Source: Niebla homalea | Taxonomy: Eukaryota > Ascomycota > Lecanoromycetes > Lecanorales > Ramalinaceae | Assembly (NCBI GenBank): GCA_019925105.1 | Contig: JAHGAU010000007.1 | Span: 248,001-312,000 of the forward strand | Length of the DNA: 64,000 nucleotides | Direction of reading: 5' to 3' | Part shown: positions 33,995-44,693 of the stretch, piece by piece | Position numbering within the stretch: the stretch's first letter is position 1 | Layout of the letters: the number at the start of each line of letters is the position of its first letter | Position numbers and translations under genes: made by a program | Notes under the pieces: model-generated | Databases searched by the model: none | What the model was told of the DNA's origin: nothing | The model's input: the letters and a program-made list of their open reading frames with translations, nothing else

Positions 33995-34335
33995 CTAATG
34001 ATTCTTCTTCGTTTGCCATACTGTAAGCTCGGTCAGTATCCTCAGTCCAGCTTGTGTACCTCCGAGACGAACCTGCGATGCCAAATGGCAGTCCGAAGAA
34101 GAAAGCTGTTGGTCCATCAGCTCGATCTTTCATGTCGAACGTATACCATTCACGTACCCATTGTACCCCAATATCTGATGGCAAAATACTTCGTCAACGG
34201 ATTGAAAGGGATGTTACTTCTGGGTCCTTCAGGGTAATGGTATGGACTTGAAAGGCGTGCAGTACTTGTTCTGAACCCGCGGGTTGCGATCATCGAGGGT
34301 GCCTTTGCGGCGTGGAGGGCAGATCGTGAGAGCAT
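33995..34335 (-). CDS. COX8: Cytochrome c oxidase subunit VIII (VIIc-type)
   Basis: This small subunit sits in the inner mitochondrial membrane as part of complex IV. Three exons were assembled: 34158-34335, 34073-34105 (33 nt) and 33995-34020 (26 nt), separated by two 52-bp introns, giving 78 aa. Residues 1-29 form a basic, serine-rich mitochondrial presequence with an RGFRTS segment near the likely cleavage site. The mature part begins SPYHYPEGPRSNIPFNPL, followed by one membrane helix (RYWGTMAFFFGLPFGIAVW) and a short lysine tail, QTKKNH. Only this splicing gives the family's C-terminus. It is head-to-head with ILV6. Confidence 0.92.
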
Positions 34336-34633
34336 CTATGAGAGTCAGCCATCTACTTCTGGACATCGTTGAAGCTTCGAACCTTTTTGATTTTGGGATT
34401 TGAAGGATGAATGTCAAGCTCTCAACAGAAGACCTGGAGCGGCAATGAGGTCGATATCCCCATAAGGCTTAGCGCGGGCCTGGTCATCAATTGGCCGATT
34501 GCGAAATTCTTCTGCAGGTTCCCGTCATAATCCACACACATTTACCACGAGCAGCAATACATTTCACACCCCTTGAATTGGACCGAAGCAATCTATTTTC
34601 TTTAAAGCGCTCACGAACCATCCATTGGCCCCC
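34336..34633. promoter_or_regulatory. Short divergent promoter between COX8 and ILV6
   Basis: Only 298 bp separate the start codons of two genes for mitochondrial proteins, so regulatory elements are probably shared. The plus-strand half carries a TCTTTAAAG-like AT-rich stretch just before ILV6. No named site was assigned. Confidence 0.5.
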
Positions 34634-35723
34634 ATGGCCACCCGACGCCCCCTATCCCACCTCCTCACCAGCCGACTCCCACCTTCAGCCCTTCCTCACA
34701 CCAACCCATCACTAAAACAGCTCGTTTCCCCCATCAGGCACCACCTCAGATCCCAACACACCCCCTCCTCCACCTCCGCTCTCGCCTACAAAGCCCTCCA
34801 CCGGCGCCCCAACCCCTCCCTCCCCACCACCAACACCTCGGACCCGCCCTCCTGGTCCGCCCCCGCCGCCGTCTCCTCCATCCTCTACGAAACCCCTTGC
34901 CCTCCCAACTACCCCCCAAACGGCACATCCTGAATTGCCTCGTCCAGAACGAACCTGGCGTCCTATCCCGTGTGTCGGGGATCCTCGCAGCGAGGGGTTT
35001 CAACATCGACAGCCTGGTCGTCTGCAACACCGAAGTCGACGACCTCTCGCGCATGACGATCGTGTTGAGCGGCCAGGATGGCGTGGTGGAGCAGGCGCGG
35101 CGGCAGCTGGAGGATCTGGTGCCCGTGTGGGCGGTGTTGGATTACACGGCCGCGCCGCTGGTGCAGCGCGAGTTGCTGCTCGCCAAGGTGAGTATCCTGG
35201 GCCCCGAGTATTTCGAGGAGCTGTTGGCGCATCACCGGGAGATGTCGGCGGCGGATGTGGAGACCATGGCGTCGCAGCAGCGGAGTGGTGGGCAGGAACC
35301 GGAAGAGGGAGAGGGAGGGGGGAGCGGGCAGCCGGGGGAGGAAGGAGGGGATTTCCATCCGAGCAGGATGGCGGCGAGTCAGGCGCTGCGGCACAAGCAC
35401 GAGCATTTGGAGGCCATCACGTACTTGGCGCATCAGTTTGGGGGGAAGGTGTTGGATATCAGTACGAGTAATTGCATTGTGGAGATGTGAGTGTGATGGT
35501 TTCTGGAGCAGTGGGGTGTCATGGAGGTGATGCTAATGGTGCGCATAGTTCTGCGAAACCTCCCCGGATCGACGCATTCATGAAGCTCATCTCGCCATTT
35601 GGGATTCTGGAGTCTGCGAGGACTGGGCTGATGGCACTGCCTCGGTCTCCGCTGCATGGGTCGGAGGAAATTCAGAAAGACGCTGATGAGGTCGTTGATG
35701 CGAGCTCCTTACCTCCGGGTTAA
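34634..35723 (+). CDS. ILV6: Acetolactate synthase regulatory subunit, with apparent 1-base frameshift
   Basis: ILV6 binds the catalytic subunit ILV2 in mitochondria and confers valine feedback control on the first common step of branched-chain amino acid synthesis. Coding sequence is in 34634-35486 and 35549-35723 with a 62-bp intron. The N-terminus is a Ser/Arg-rich mitochondrial presequence, then WSAPAAVSSILYE. The ACT domain follows (RHILNCLVQNEPGVLSRVSG, then LAARGFNIDSLVV). The C-terminus NCIVEI...AKPPRIDAFMKLISPFGILE crosses the splice site. The two halves are in different frames: at the six-C run 34912-34917 one base appears to be missing, and the upstream frame stops at 34931. No GT-AG intron explains it. 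With one more C the protein would be 342 aa, the family's size. Sequencing error in the homopolymer is as likely as a true mutation. Confidence 0.85.
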
Positions 35724-36009
35724 CGTTTCTGTTGAAGATTGGTCCGTCTCAATCTAGCGAAGGCGTTTGTTGCATCTCAGGAGATCCAGGATAGTGAAAA
35801 ATTGTGTACATTGAGCACGTACGAGGAGATGCATGAGCGCTCTTCATATGATTCCACAGTCAAATAAGATCAATTTTATCCATAAAGTATTCACTTCTTT
35901 CGTTACCTTGATTATTTCCCATTTTTCCCATCGACCTCGTCCCATTTACATTGTCATACCCATTATACCCTGGTGTACGCCGTTCGCTATGCACATGAAG
36001 TGTCTTGTA

Positions 36010-38798
36010 TTACAATCTGATTGACGCGCCAATGTGTCTCCCCAGCACCCACAGATTTTGCTCCCACCGATCGATCTTGATAGTAACATCGGCTTTTGCA
36101 TCCATTTGCAGGCGGCCCCCTATGGCATCTTTCACGGCTCCATAGCCAACACCCAACAGATCGTAGTCGACTGGAAGCTTCGGAGAGATACTGACACCTG
36201 GCGGTACCTCCCATGGCAACTCGTATAGTATGCCACCTACAGGCTCGGTATGGTTGTAGTAAGCCGTGGCGTTGATCCATGTAATAAAGATACTTGCTGT
36301 GGGCAAAGGAGACAAAAGTGTGAAGGATGCCGTGGAAGTGAAGATGTGAAATGTAGCATCGTCGATGAACGATGGGGCCCTTGGGTCGCGGTCATCGTCA
36401 GGCTTGGACGGATTGCGAGGGGTATGCAGAGCTGGCGTTGGAAGATCAATTGAGAAGTTTGAGAGTGCTAACCCGAGCATGGGCTGCGTGGGAATTGTGC
36501 CTTTATGCGTTTTCAGGGTAAGATTGGTGTCGAATCCTGATGAAATTAGCAACGTTTTGTATGCTGCTTATATTCTTTACTTACCAGAAGTGTACTGTGA
36601 GAGGAGCTCTCTCCCCTGAGCAACGCCTTGAGGTCCAGCAGGATCCCATAATGACTCTACAGGAATGTTGTAATTTTTGCCAGGTTTGACGGAGATGTTT
36701 TGGGCCCAAGCAGAGCCGAGTTCAGTTCCATTACTGAGCAACTTGATGTTTGCATATGGGACTGTCGCTGAATAATCGGTGGGGTTTGTGATGTTGACTC
36801 TAGCTGACAGGGTAATGGTGCTCGCTGTGGTATCCAAAATGCGCAACGATCCCACCTGACAGTCAAACGTTGCGTCCTTGTGGTCTCCTGATAACGCTGG
36901 AAGGGTACATTATCAGTATTTAGGAATGCCGCATGAAAGACACACGTACTGACGGTAGGAAGACTAACGCTTGACGAAGACTTTACCCTTAGCAGGTATG
37001 TCTCGAACAACAAGCTCGCCAAGTACAGTCTTGGTTTCAACGTCGACGGCGGCTTGTACGTCCAGTTCGAGATCTTTACCACCAAAGAGCATCGCTTGGA
37101 CGACTTTGGCAAAGACGTTCTCGTCGGTGATATCGATGGGAGCATCTTCGACGATAGAGGAAACAGCGAGAGTGGGGTCTTCACCATCGTGTGCCTCAAT
37201 GCGTTTGGAATTTGCCTTTTGCCATTTACTCAGATCAAGATTGCCAAGCTTCTTGCCCTTGTAGTAAATCTCGGAGCTCGCCCTGACATGAGGAACATCG
37301 ATTTCAAAGTTCATTTCCTCCGGCAGTGCCACGAGTGCCTTGACAATTGCAGACACACGAGGCTTGGAATCAGGCGAGTCGGGTCCGGAGAACGGATTTG
37401 GCAAAGCGAAATTGACATCTGCCAGAGAGAAGTTTCGTATGAGATTGTCGAAGCTTTTTCCTTGGAAATCGATTGGTAAGACAATACTTCTCATGAACTC
37501 TGCAACCCACTGTGGGGTGTCTTTGGCAGGGGAATCTGAACCGCGAATATAGACGGTCATTGCTTCACCACTGACATACCCCCCGACTAAGATGTCCAGT
37601 GGGGACTTTTGTACTTCTGGACAAGCAGAAGTGAGGCCGTCCGGCAAGTCCCTTAAAACACCCACGACTTCCACTCTTACGTCTTCTCTGGGCTTGATGT
37701 GTATGTCCTTTGTGACGGCATCTGCAAGACTGATACGTGGCTGATCGGGCTCGCAAGCTGGCACAAGGATATTGAAGCCTAGAGGGGGTACATCGAATTG
37801 GATCGGGTACTCATTTGCAATCTTTGCCGAAACATCCGCAGCCATGCCAGATCGGGATCCTTGCGGTCCAGCTTCGTGGAAGTTCAATCTCTCGATTTGG
37901 TACTGAGGGATCGCAGGAAGTTCATCTCCTGTAGATCTATCATGTCAGCTTATCCAACCCAAGCCTCTCTGCGAATGCGAACCCTACCTTTGAATACGAG
38001 GGTCTGAGCGATGCTCTGAGTACCCAGACGAAAGATGCCTGACTTTAGAGGGACCTTTGCAACACCCCGAACGCTCAACTCTCCAATACGCCCTTGAATC
38101 CAATCATTGGCCAGGTGCCGCAAACCATCCAGGTCGCCGGCGGCGAGATCAGCCAGAACATCCACATGTGTGGTGACACCATCTCTGATGTTGACGGTGA
38201 CCGGCGGAACTGTGGCGGTGCCAAGTAGAAGATCATCATACTCGGGCATGTAGACCTTGACGTGGGATTCCCTGCTTTGAACGGCGCGGGCAATCCAAGT
38301 ACCCAGGCGTCCAAGATCTCTCACTGGCTTCTTGTGTACTCTTGATCCATCCAATCTGAAATCACCTTGGATCCTTGCCAGCACTCCAGTGGACGTGAAG
38401 GAGTCGATCGAAAGGCTTGTGGGTTCGAAGACCGTAGCTTCTTTTGCATATTCTTCCGCAACAGCTGGTGTGGCAAATGCTAGTCCCAGTATTGCAATGA
38501 GGATCAAACTCAAGATTATCCACGCAATAATTGAAGGCCACCTCCATGACCTCTTTTTTCCAGACCCGCTGTTCTGGAGTGATCTCAATGAGGATGCAGC
38601 TGCTGAAGAAGCTTCTTCCTGTTCTGGCGCGTCTCCGTAGCCGTTGTAATGGTCATGAGTTCCAAGTAAAGGGCTAGCCTCATCTGTATGCCGGGACGTG
38701 TTCGAAGTCTTCGATGTGTTCGAGTTGCGTGATCTTTGGGAGCTGGGTCTATCCGAATCTTTGGCGCCTAGAAGAGGCGAAGAGGGATTATCCGACAT
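36010..38798 (-). CDS. Single-span, probably vacuolar membrane glycoprotein (Tag1-like candidate)
   Basis: Four exons, 37988-38798, 36969-37928, 36585-36896 and 36010-36536, with introns of 59, 72 and 48 bp, encode 869 aa. The cytosolic N-terminus (1-87) is Ser-rich and carries SPLLG twice; the second copy forms an acidic dileucine signal (E40-x3-L44-L45) of the kind read by AP-3 for vacuole delivery. One signal-anchor lies at 88-109, followed by a large luminal region of repeated beta-rich domains with N-glycosylation sites (NISV, NATAYYN, NLTL). The layout resembles yeast Tag1 (YLR173W), a vacuolar protein that helps end autophagy, and fungal DUF3712-type proteins. That match is from memory and tentative. 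It is divergent from the gene at 39885. Confidence 0.8.
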
Positions 38799-39884
38799 TT
38801 TGATTTAGATGGACGATTAAGTTGGCACCATCGATTCGCAAGTTCAAGAGATAGCCAAAGTCGCAGGCTTGAAGGGTACCAGATGTAGAATTGTAGATGT
38901 TACGAAATTCTCTTGTCATCAAGATACGATGATAGTGAGACGCGCTCCCGAGCTTAAGGCTGGCTTTTAGCGCTCAACGTCTTGGCAATGCCGGAAAGTG
39001 AAAGAGGACGTCATAGTTCGCGGCTATATGCACAGGCCAACATCATGAGAGTCTCGAGGGAGTGTTGATAGCCGAGCAGATACTGTTGAAGTATCTTCTA
39101 GTTGAATTGTCCTGCTTCAGGATGGGCTTGAAGGTGGAGCAGCTCTTTGAAAATGAGCAATTCGATCCAACATGTCCAGACGAAATTTGCATTACTCCTT
39201 GAATCTTACTCAGAATCAATAGGGACAGCTAAGACGAGGTTTACGAAATGCGATACAGAGGCGAAAATCGAGGTTCTACCAAGTTGTGAGATGGAACCAA
39301 TATCTAGGACCAATAGCCCCAATCAGTGATGGTATAGCATTGTAGCAGAAGTTAGCTTCGTCATTTGACTTGAAAGAGGGAAAGCCTCGAGTAAGGAAGG
39401 GGGCAGTGGTAAAGACTGGCTACGGTCTTCTATAGGTCAGGCGTTTGTCTTTCTATAATCCTCAAAAGAACATTTGTGACGCTATTCACAATGTCAAGGT
39501 CAACAAGACACACACACACCATCTTCGATACAAGAAAGCCGATTAACGATATATATCAGATGTCGGATCCGGATAGAAGCTGTTTTCATTTATATCTCAT
39601 CATTCACTCGAGACCGTCATTCAAGATCTTGGTTGAATCTGGATCTGATCTTGATACACGTTGTAGGTTCAGTTTGCACGTTTCATGAAAGCTCGGGAGG
39701 GGAATTAAGCTTTTCAATCGGACCCTGGCAAGCCTGGTAGGGCTGACCTACGTATGTACGGACAAAGGAGGCCAAGCTTCTCCCTTCATCTTCATGTTTT
39801 TCCAAATTAGCTCTATTCTTTCATCATCCCGAATAGGAGCCATGATCTGAGGGGCCTTCACAAGTACTCGACATTGAAATTAGA
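38799..39884. promoter_or_regulatory. Divergent interval upstream of the membrane protein and the 448-aa gene
   Basis: This 1.1-kb interval holds both promoters. It is relatively AT-rich from 39400 to 39700. No gene, RNA or repeat was recognised. Confidence 0.5.
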
Positions 39885-41341
39885 ATGGCAAGTGCAGAGA
39901 CGGCCGCTCGGCCACATGGTAAGTCCTTCACTTGCGCATCCAGCGATGAATACCATGCAATTCGCACCGCCATCATGGCCAAGCTCAAGGTCGAGATCTG
40001 TGACCTTGTGGACTGATTACGAAAATAGACTCGCACTCGCGCCGTCGCCCTTTCACAACTTGGATGAAGCGTTTGGCGCACATCAAAACCTCATCGTCCG
40101 CCTCCGGTAACAATAACGTCGGTAAGAGGAGGCAACAGTCTCCGTACAGCAAGACCAAAAAGACAAGCACTGCCAAGAATCATCCATATCCTGACTCTGG
40201 AAAGCCATATCTTGATGCGCCCGTAGTACCGGGCCCAAATGGTCATCTTTCATTTGGCACCCCTCCGTCGGGTCGGAGCATCAGTTATGCGTCGCCCTCC
40301 CAAAGCAAAGCCTCGATCCCGGTCTCTAGCGATGATCAGCACGCACCTACTATAGGAAACAAATCAGCAGCTCCAACCGTTTCTACCAACCATGATACTG
40401 TCCATTCCGATGCTGCTCACTCCAAGGCCGGTACTACTGCTACCTTGGGTGGGGGTGTCAGCTCCAGTGGTGGAGGTGGAGGTGAAGGGAGCACATTCTC
40501 TTCCCCGGCGCCCTCAGAACGCTCCATGACGACCACATTGACGACGATGCAGTCCGCTGCCCCGTCTGCTCTTTTGGCCGCGCCTGGCAATCAAGGGCAT
40601 CACAATCAGCCGACACCAAACCTTTCGCTTACAAGCAACCAGACTACGACAGCCCCGACCCATTTCTCGCATCAATTTCCTTCCTCGCCCGTGTCTGCCA
40701 TTCCTCCCCATCTCAATCAAAATCAGCCTGCCTCCGGTGGACATCCAAACACATACACTACAGCTACCGCCAATAATCTTCTGACAGATAACGCCTCTGT
40801 CATGACCTTGGCGTCTTCTTCCAAGAGAAGACGCCGGAATTCCCTAGACACCAACGCCTCTGTACGAGCGATAGCGCCGTCGTCAGTGTACGGAGGGAGC
40901 AAGGAGTCGCTACCCTTGAGTTTACTTAGCGCAAGCAACCACGAGCAAGGGAGCAGCTCAGGCCATCATCAAGGCCAACGTCAAGTCAGCGTCAACCTTG
41001 CAAACGCCGAACGCGCAAGTGTGTATTCGTCCTCTGGGATAGCACCTGCTTTGCCCAGTGAACGGAATAGTTATTACGCCTCAAAGCAGGCGGCCCAGGC
41101 AGACGGTGCTAGTGTCCGAAGCGGACTGATTGGACATGGTCGCAATGACAGTATCACTCGAAGCATAGGTGGCTTGGCTGCCACCGAAAGCCCTCTGAAC
41201 ACCCCGCGAGAGGCCCACATGTCTGGCAGGATCAGTAGACGAAATTCTGGTGCGACTCAATTGAGCAAGGACGACATTCGCTCAGAGGATGGCGACCGAT
41301 CGTCTCTGAAGTCTTCCTTCAAGTCCTCTCTGAAGACGTGA
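39885..41341 (+). CDS. Serine-rich disordered protein of unknown function
   Basis: Two exons, 39885-39918 and 40029-41341, with a 110-bp intron (GTAAGT...AATAG), encode 448 aa. I do not recognise a named family, although the style is that of a conserved filamentous-fungal protein. The N-terminus has an arginine patch (SHSRRRPFTTWMKRL). The middle is low-complexity Ser/Thr/Pro/Gly, including a GGGGG run. The best-ordered part is near residue 277, where a KRRRR cluster could be a nuclear signal, followed by NSLDTNASVRAIAPSSVYGG. The C-terminus repeats SSLKSSFKSSLKT. Many SxxR and RxxS contexts suggest phosphorylation. The 34-nt first exon is supported by matching splice phase (1) and an open frame only after joining. 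Confidence 0.75.
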
Positions 41342-41829
41342 TGAAAGATGGACGTTGACGCGATTGCCAGATACTTTAATTTGCAAGAGCAGGTCATGGC
41401 CAATGGCACTCAGGCAGAGCCATCACCGGAATCCCCAGGCTAAGGAACCAACATAGCATTTTCGGCGTTGGACAGTCAGGATAATGCATTCCCGGTTCAT
41501 TTGATTGATACCCTTTGAAGACTGGCCTTGTGTCAGGTCAGGGTGACGAGTCAGCATGGAAGGACACAGGGCTTTCCAAGTATGGAGTCTAGGGAGTAGA
41601 TTTAACATTCGAGAGATCTCATACGGTCATTGGGAACCGTATCTACTGAATTGAAGACCATCATCATCATTTAGCTGTCCAAGCAAATGGTTCTAATTCG
41701 CTTATGTCTCTCTCCCTTTGTGTGGGGTAGAAGTAAGGTAGTCTACCAGGACTCGACACTTTAGGATCGTCACGTGGCGACGTGGCAGACGTCCCTCACG
41801 TTCAGCTACATCCAAATCTTTTCAATCGT
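41342..41829. other. Spacer upstream of PNK1
   Basis: These 488 bp contain the 3' end of the preceding gene and the PNK1 promoter. The PNK1 frame is open from 41782 upstream of its first ATG. Nothing else was recognised. Confidence 0.5.
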
Positions 41830-43576
41830 ATGCGGCAATTTTCCATTCAATCCCTGCAGAAACCTGTAAAGCTCCCAATCATCCAGGCTGCAAAAAGGTC
41901 GAAGATGTCCGCGGCTGGCAGGGAACCATCCCTTTCCCCACCACCGCCCAAGAAGCGGAAGGTCGAATCCACCACAACCAGTACGTTACGCGCGCACGCG
42001 TCTACCGCACCATAGACCAAATCCCCCATGCATGAACTGAACGCCAGCCTTGTAGAGAAGACGGTCACCAGCTTCTTCACTCCGACATCCAAAAGGGAGC
42101 CCGAAGCTGTTACTTGGCGGGTCATCCACGATTCACTTCTGCTGGGCCGGTATCAGCCCCGGGAGGATCCCGCCGGCAGCAATGGGGTGAAGGGTGGTGG
42201 CAGGGAGCGGAGCCGAAAGATTGCTGCGTTTGATCTCGTGAGTTGAATGAGATTCTCCTATGTGATTTATTACTATGGGTATTGAGTAAGAGTTTTGCGT
42301 CGATCAGGATTCTACGCTTATACAAACGACGTCTGGCAACATCTTCGCCAAGGATGCCACGGACTGGAGATGGTGGCATGCCACTGTGCCTGGCAAGCTC
42401 CGACAGCTTCATGCAGATGGGTGAGTCTTTTTCCCAGATTTATAATTGGTCGTTTTGGATATCCCACTACATTCCATTCTCAATATTCAACTCTCGACCG
42501 CTTGTCCTTTTACAAAGGATAAAAGACTGAGATCATCACCACCCAGCTACAACATCGCCATTCTCACAAATCAAGGTTCCATCACCCTCACCCCCTCGCC
42601 TAAGTCCAAAACCCCCAAAGCCGAGCTTCGCGCCCTCACCACCTTCAAAGCCAAGGCCTCCGCCGTGTTCTCCAACTTCGACTTCCCCATCACTTTGCTT
42701 GCCGCAACACAGCGTGACATCTACCGCAAACCGCGGACTGGGATGTGGAACGAGTTGCTCGAGGAATTGGATTTGGACGAGCCAGGCGTCGACGGGGTCG
42801 ACCTTTCGGATTGCTTTTTTGTGGGGGATGCTGGCGGGCGTGCCGCAATTGACCAAGTGGACGGAGCGGCGGGGAGGAAGGCTGATCATAGTTGCTCAGA
42901 CCGGGACATGGCGGCCAATGTGGGGATTGCGTTCCATACCCCCGAGGAGTACTTCCTGGGGGAAGCGGTGATGCCGTTCGTCCGGCCCTTCGACCCAACC
43001 ACCTACTTACTGGGTGAAGTAGAGGCAGTGAGTACCGGTAGCACGGACGTAACGCCGATTGTGATCGAGAAGAAGAACACCCTCGACATCATCATCATGT
43101 GCGGGTCTCCTGGCTGCGGCAAATCGACCTTCTTCTGGCGGTCCCTAAAACCACTGGGCTACGAGCGCGTGAACCAGGACTTGTTGAAGTCGAGGGAGAA
43201 GTGCGTCAAAGTCGCCACAGGGCATTTGGAGTCAGGCACCAGTGTGGCTGTAGACAACACGAACGCTGACGTTGCGACCCGCAAGGTCTGGCTGGATCTA
43301 GCAGCCAAGTTTGGAGTGCCGGTGAGATGTGTGTGGTTCACTGCGCCGTCGAGTCTGTGCCAACATAATGATACCGTGAGGGCGTTGGCTGGGGAAACGG
43401 GAGTTGGGTTCAATCCCGAGAAGAGGGTTATCCTGCCGCATTCGGCGTTTGCTGGGTTTCGGTCGAGGTTCAAGGCGCCGGATGTAAAGGAAGGGTTCCA
43501 GGATGTGGTGAAGGTAGGCTTTCAATTCCAGGGCAGTGAGCCAGAGCAGAAGATGTGGGCCCGTTACTGGATCTGA
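41830..43576 (+). CDS. PNK1: Polynucleotide 5'-kinase/3'-phosphatase
   Basis: This bifunctional enzyme restores 3'-hydroxyl and 5'-phosphate ends so that DNA breaks can be ligated. Four exons, 41830-41980, 42056-42237, 42308-42420 and 42547-43576, with introns of 75, 70 and 126 bp, encode 491 aa. The HAD phosphatase motif FDLDSTL (D110, D112) is split by the second intron. GKLRQLHADGYNIAILTNQG follows across the third. RKPRTGMW and FVGDAGGR complete the phosphatase. The kinase P-loop is GSPGCGKST at 335-343, with VDNTNAD and HNDTVRAL after it. A nuclear signal, PPPPKKRKVE, lies at 37-46. A second ATG at 41905 (Met26) would remove a basic N-terminal stretch that looks like a mitochondrial presequence. 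There is no FHA domain, as in fungal relatives. Confidence 0.92.
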
Positions 43577-44693
43577 TATTAGGGTTGCAACTTCTCCTCG
43601 ATCCTGCCAACGTTTGTTGGAATTTGAGCCATGAGAGAGGTCCGCGCGGGTGGGTACTGCGATTGAGTAGCCAATGCGCATTATACCCAAAAGTGTGGCA
43701 TCTGGCATTTTTGAGGCTTCCCTCCTGATGAAGCCATTCTTGCGGCCAGAAGGATTAAATCTTATCGGTATCACTCCACGTCTTCCGAGATCCACCTCCC
43801 AAGCCATGGACAAAGACGAGGTCCACAATAGTCATTGCAGGCGCGCATACCAATTGCAGACTATACGGGCTTGGACGTCCCCCGTGGTCTCTTTACGTCC
43901 AACAAAATCGGTGAGTTTGCGCATCAGGCCGGCATTGGAGTTCATCATGGCCCCTTGAGCTGTCCTTTGCCAAACTGAGAGAGGGAATAACGGGGAGGAA
44001 TTACTCTGCAAGCACAGTAGCGGAGAGGAGGGCAGGAGTGGCTTCAAGATCATCACAGGGGAATAGAGGACAGCCGATCGTCTCTGAGGTCGACCGTACT
44101 TAAAGACCAGTACCGTAGAGTGATGGTGGAAGATATCGAGTAAAGGGGAAATCTGGAGCACGAGCAAAGCAAGTCAAAAGACCACAAAATCTTTGGTAGG
44201 AAGTGAGCCAGGCCGTTCGAAGATGATCACCCTACATAGATGCGCAGCACACGAGAGAAAGAAGGAAAGCGAGGCGCCTATGAATAATGGGAGCCAACGA
44301 GAGGGAAAGAGATAGAGGCTCATCAACATCGGGATATCAGGAACGCTGAGAAGACACATCAGAGTGTATACTCCAGGTGGTAGCGTTTGAACTGCAATTG
44401 GCTGCTAAGTTATATCATCTTAGCCCATGCGTAGGGCCATCCATCAACCGAGGCAGCTTGCTGTAATAGCAAAGGTACAATTCACTCGACAAGAGGAATG
44501 GAGCCTTGATTCCGAGCCAATAGTGAATAGAGAGCTTCACGGCCAATTGAGATGGCAGCTAGACTACCCTCGTCCCTTGGGGTCGTACAACAATACATAC
44601 CCAGATCACCCACTCAGTGCACTCGTCGCAGGCATCAATCATTCCCTACCTGTCGAGAGAACCGTAAAGTCGCAACTGCAGCCTTCAAGTATC
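43577..44693. other. Spacer between PNK1 and the fructosamine-kinase gene
   Basis: This 1.1-kb interval has no open frame that I recognise and no repeat. It presumably holds the PNK1 3' end and the next gene's promoter. Confidence 0.5.

Noticed and set aside
33801..34184. 127-codon minus-strand frame downstream of COX8 exon 1
   Set aside because: It runs through the two COX8 introns and 3' flank; correct splicing explains the sequence and gives the known COX8 C-terminus.
34871..34950. Intron to explain the ILV6 frame change
   Set aside because: The available GT (34871) and AG (after 34945) would remove conserved ACT-domain residues (PPKRHILNCLVQ), so a base loss in the C run is simpler.
34935..35471. 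Gly/Arg-rich alternative frame over ILV6
   Set aside because: Low-complexity shadow of the ACT-domain frame in a G-rich coding segment.
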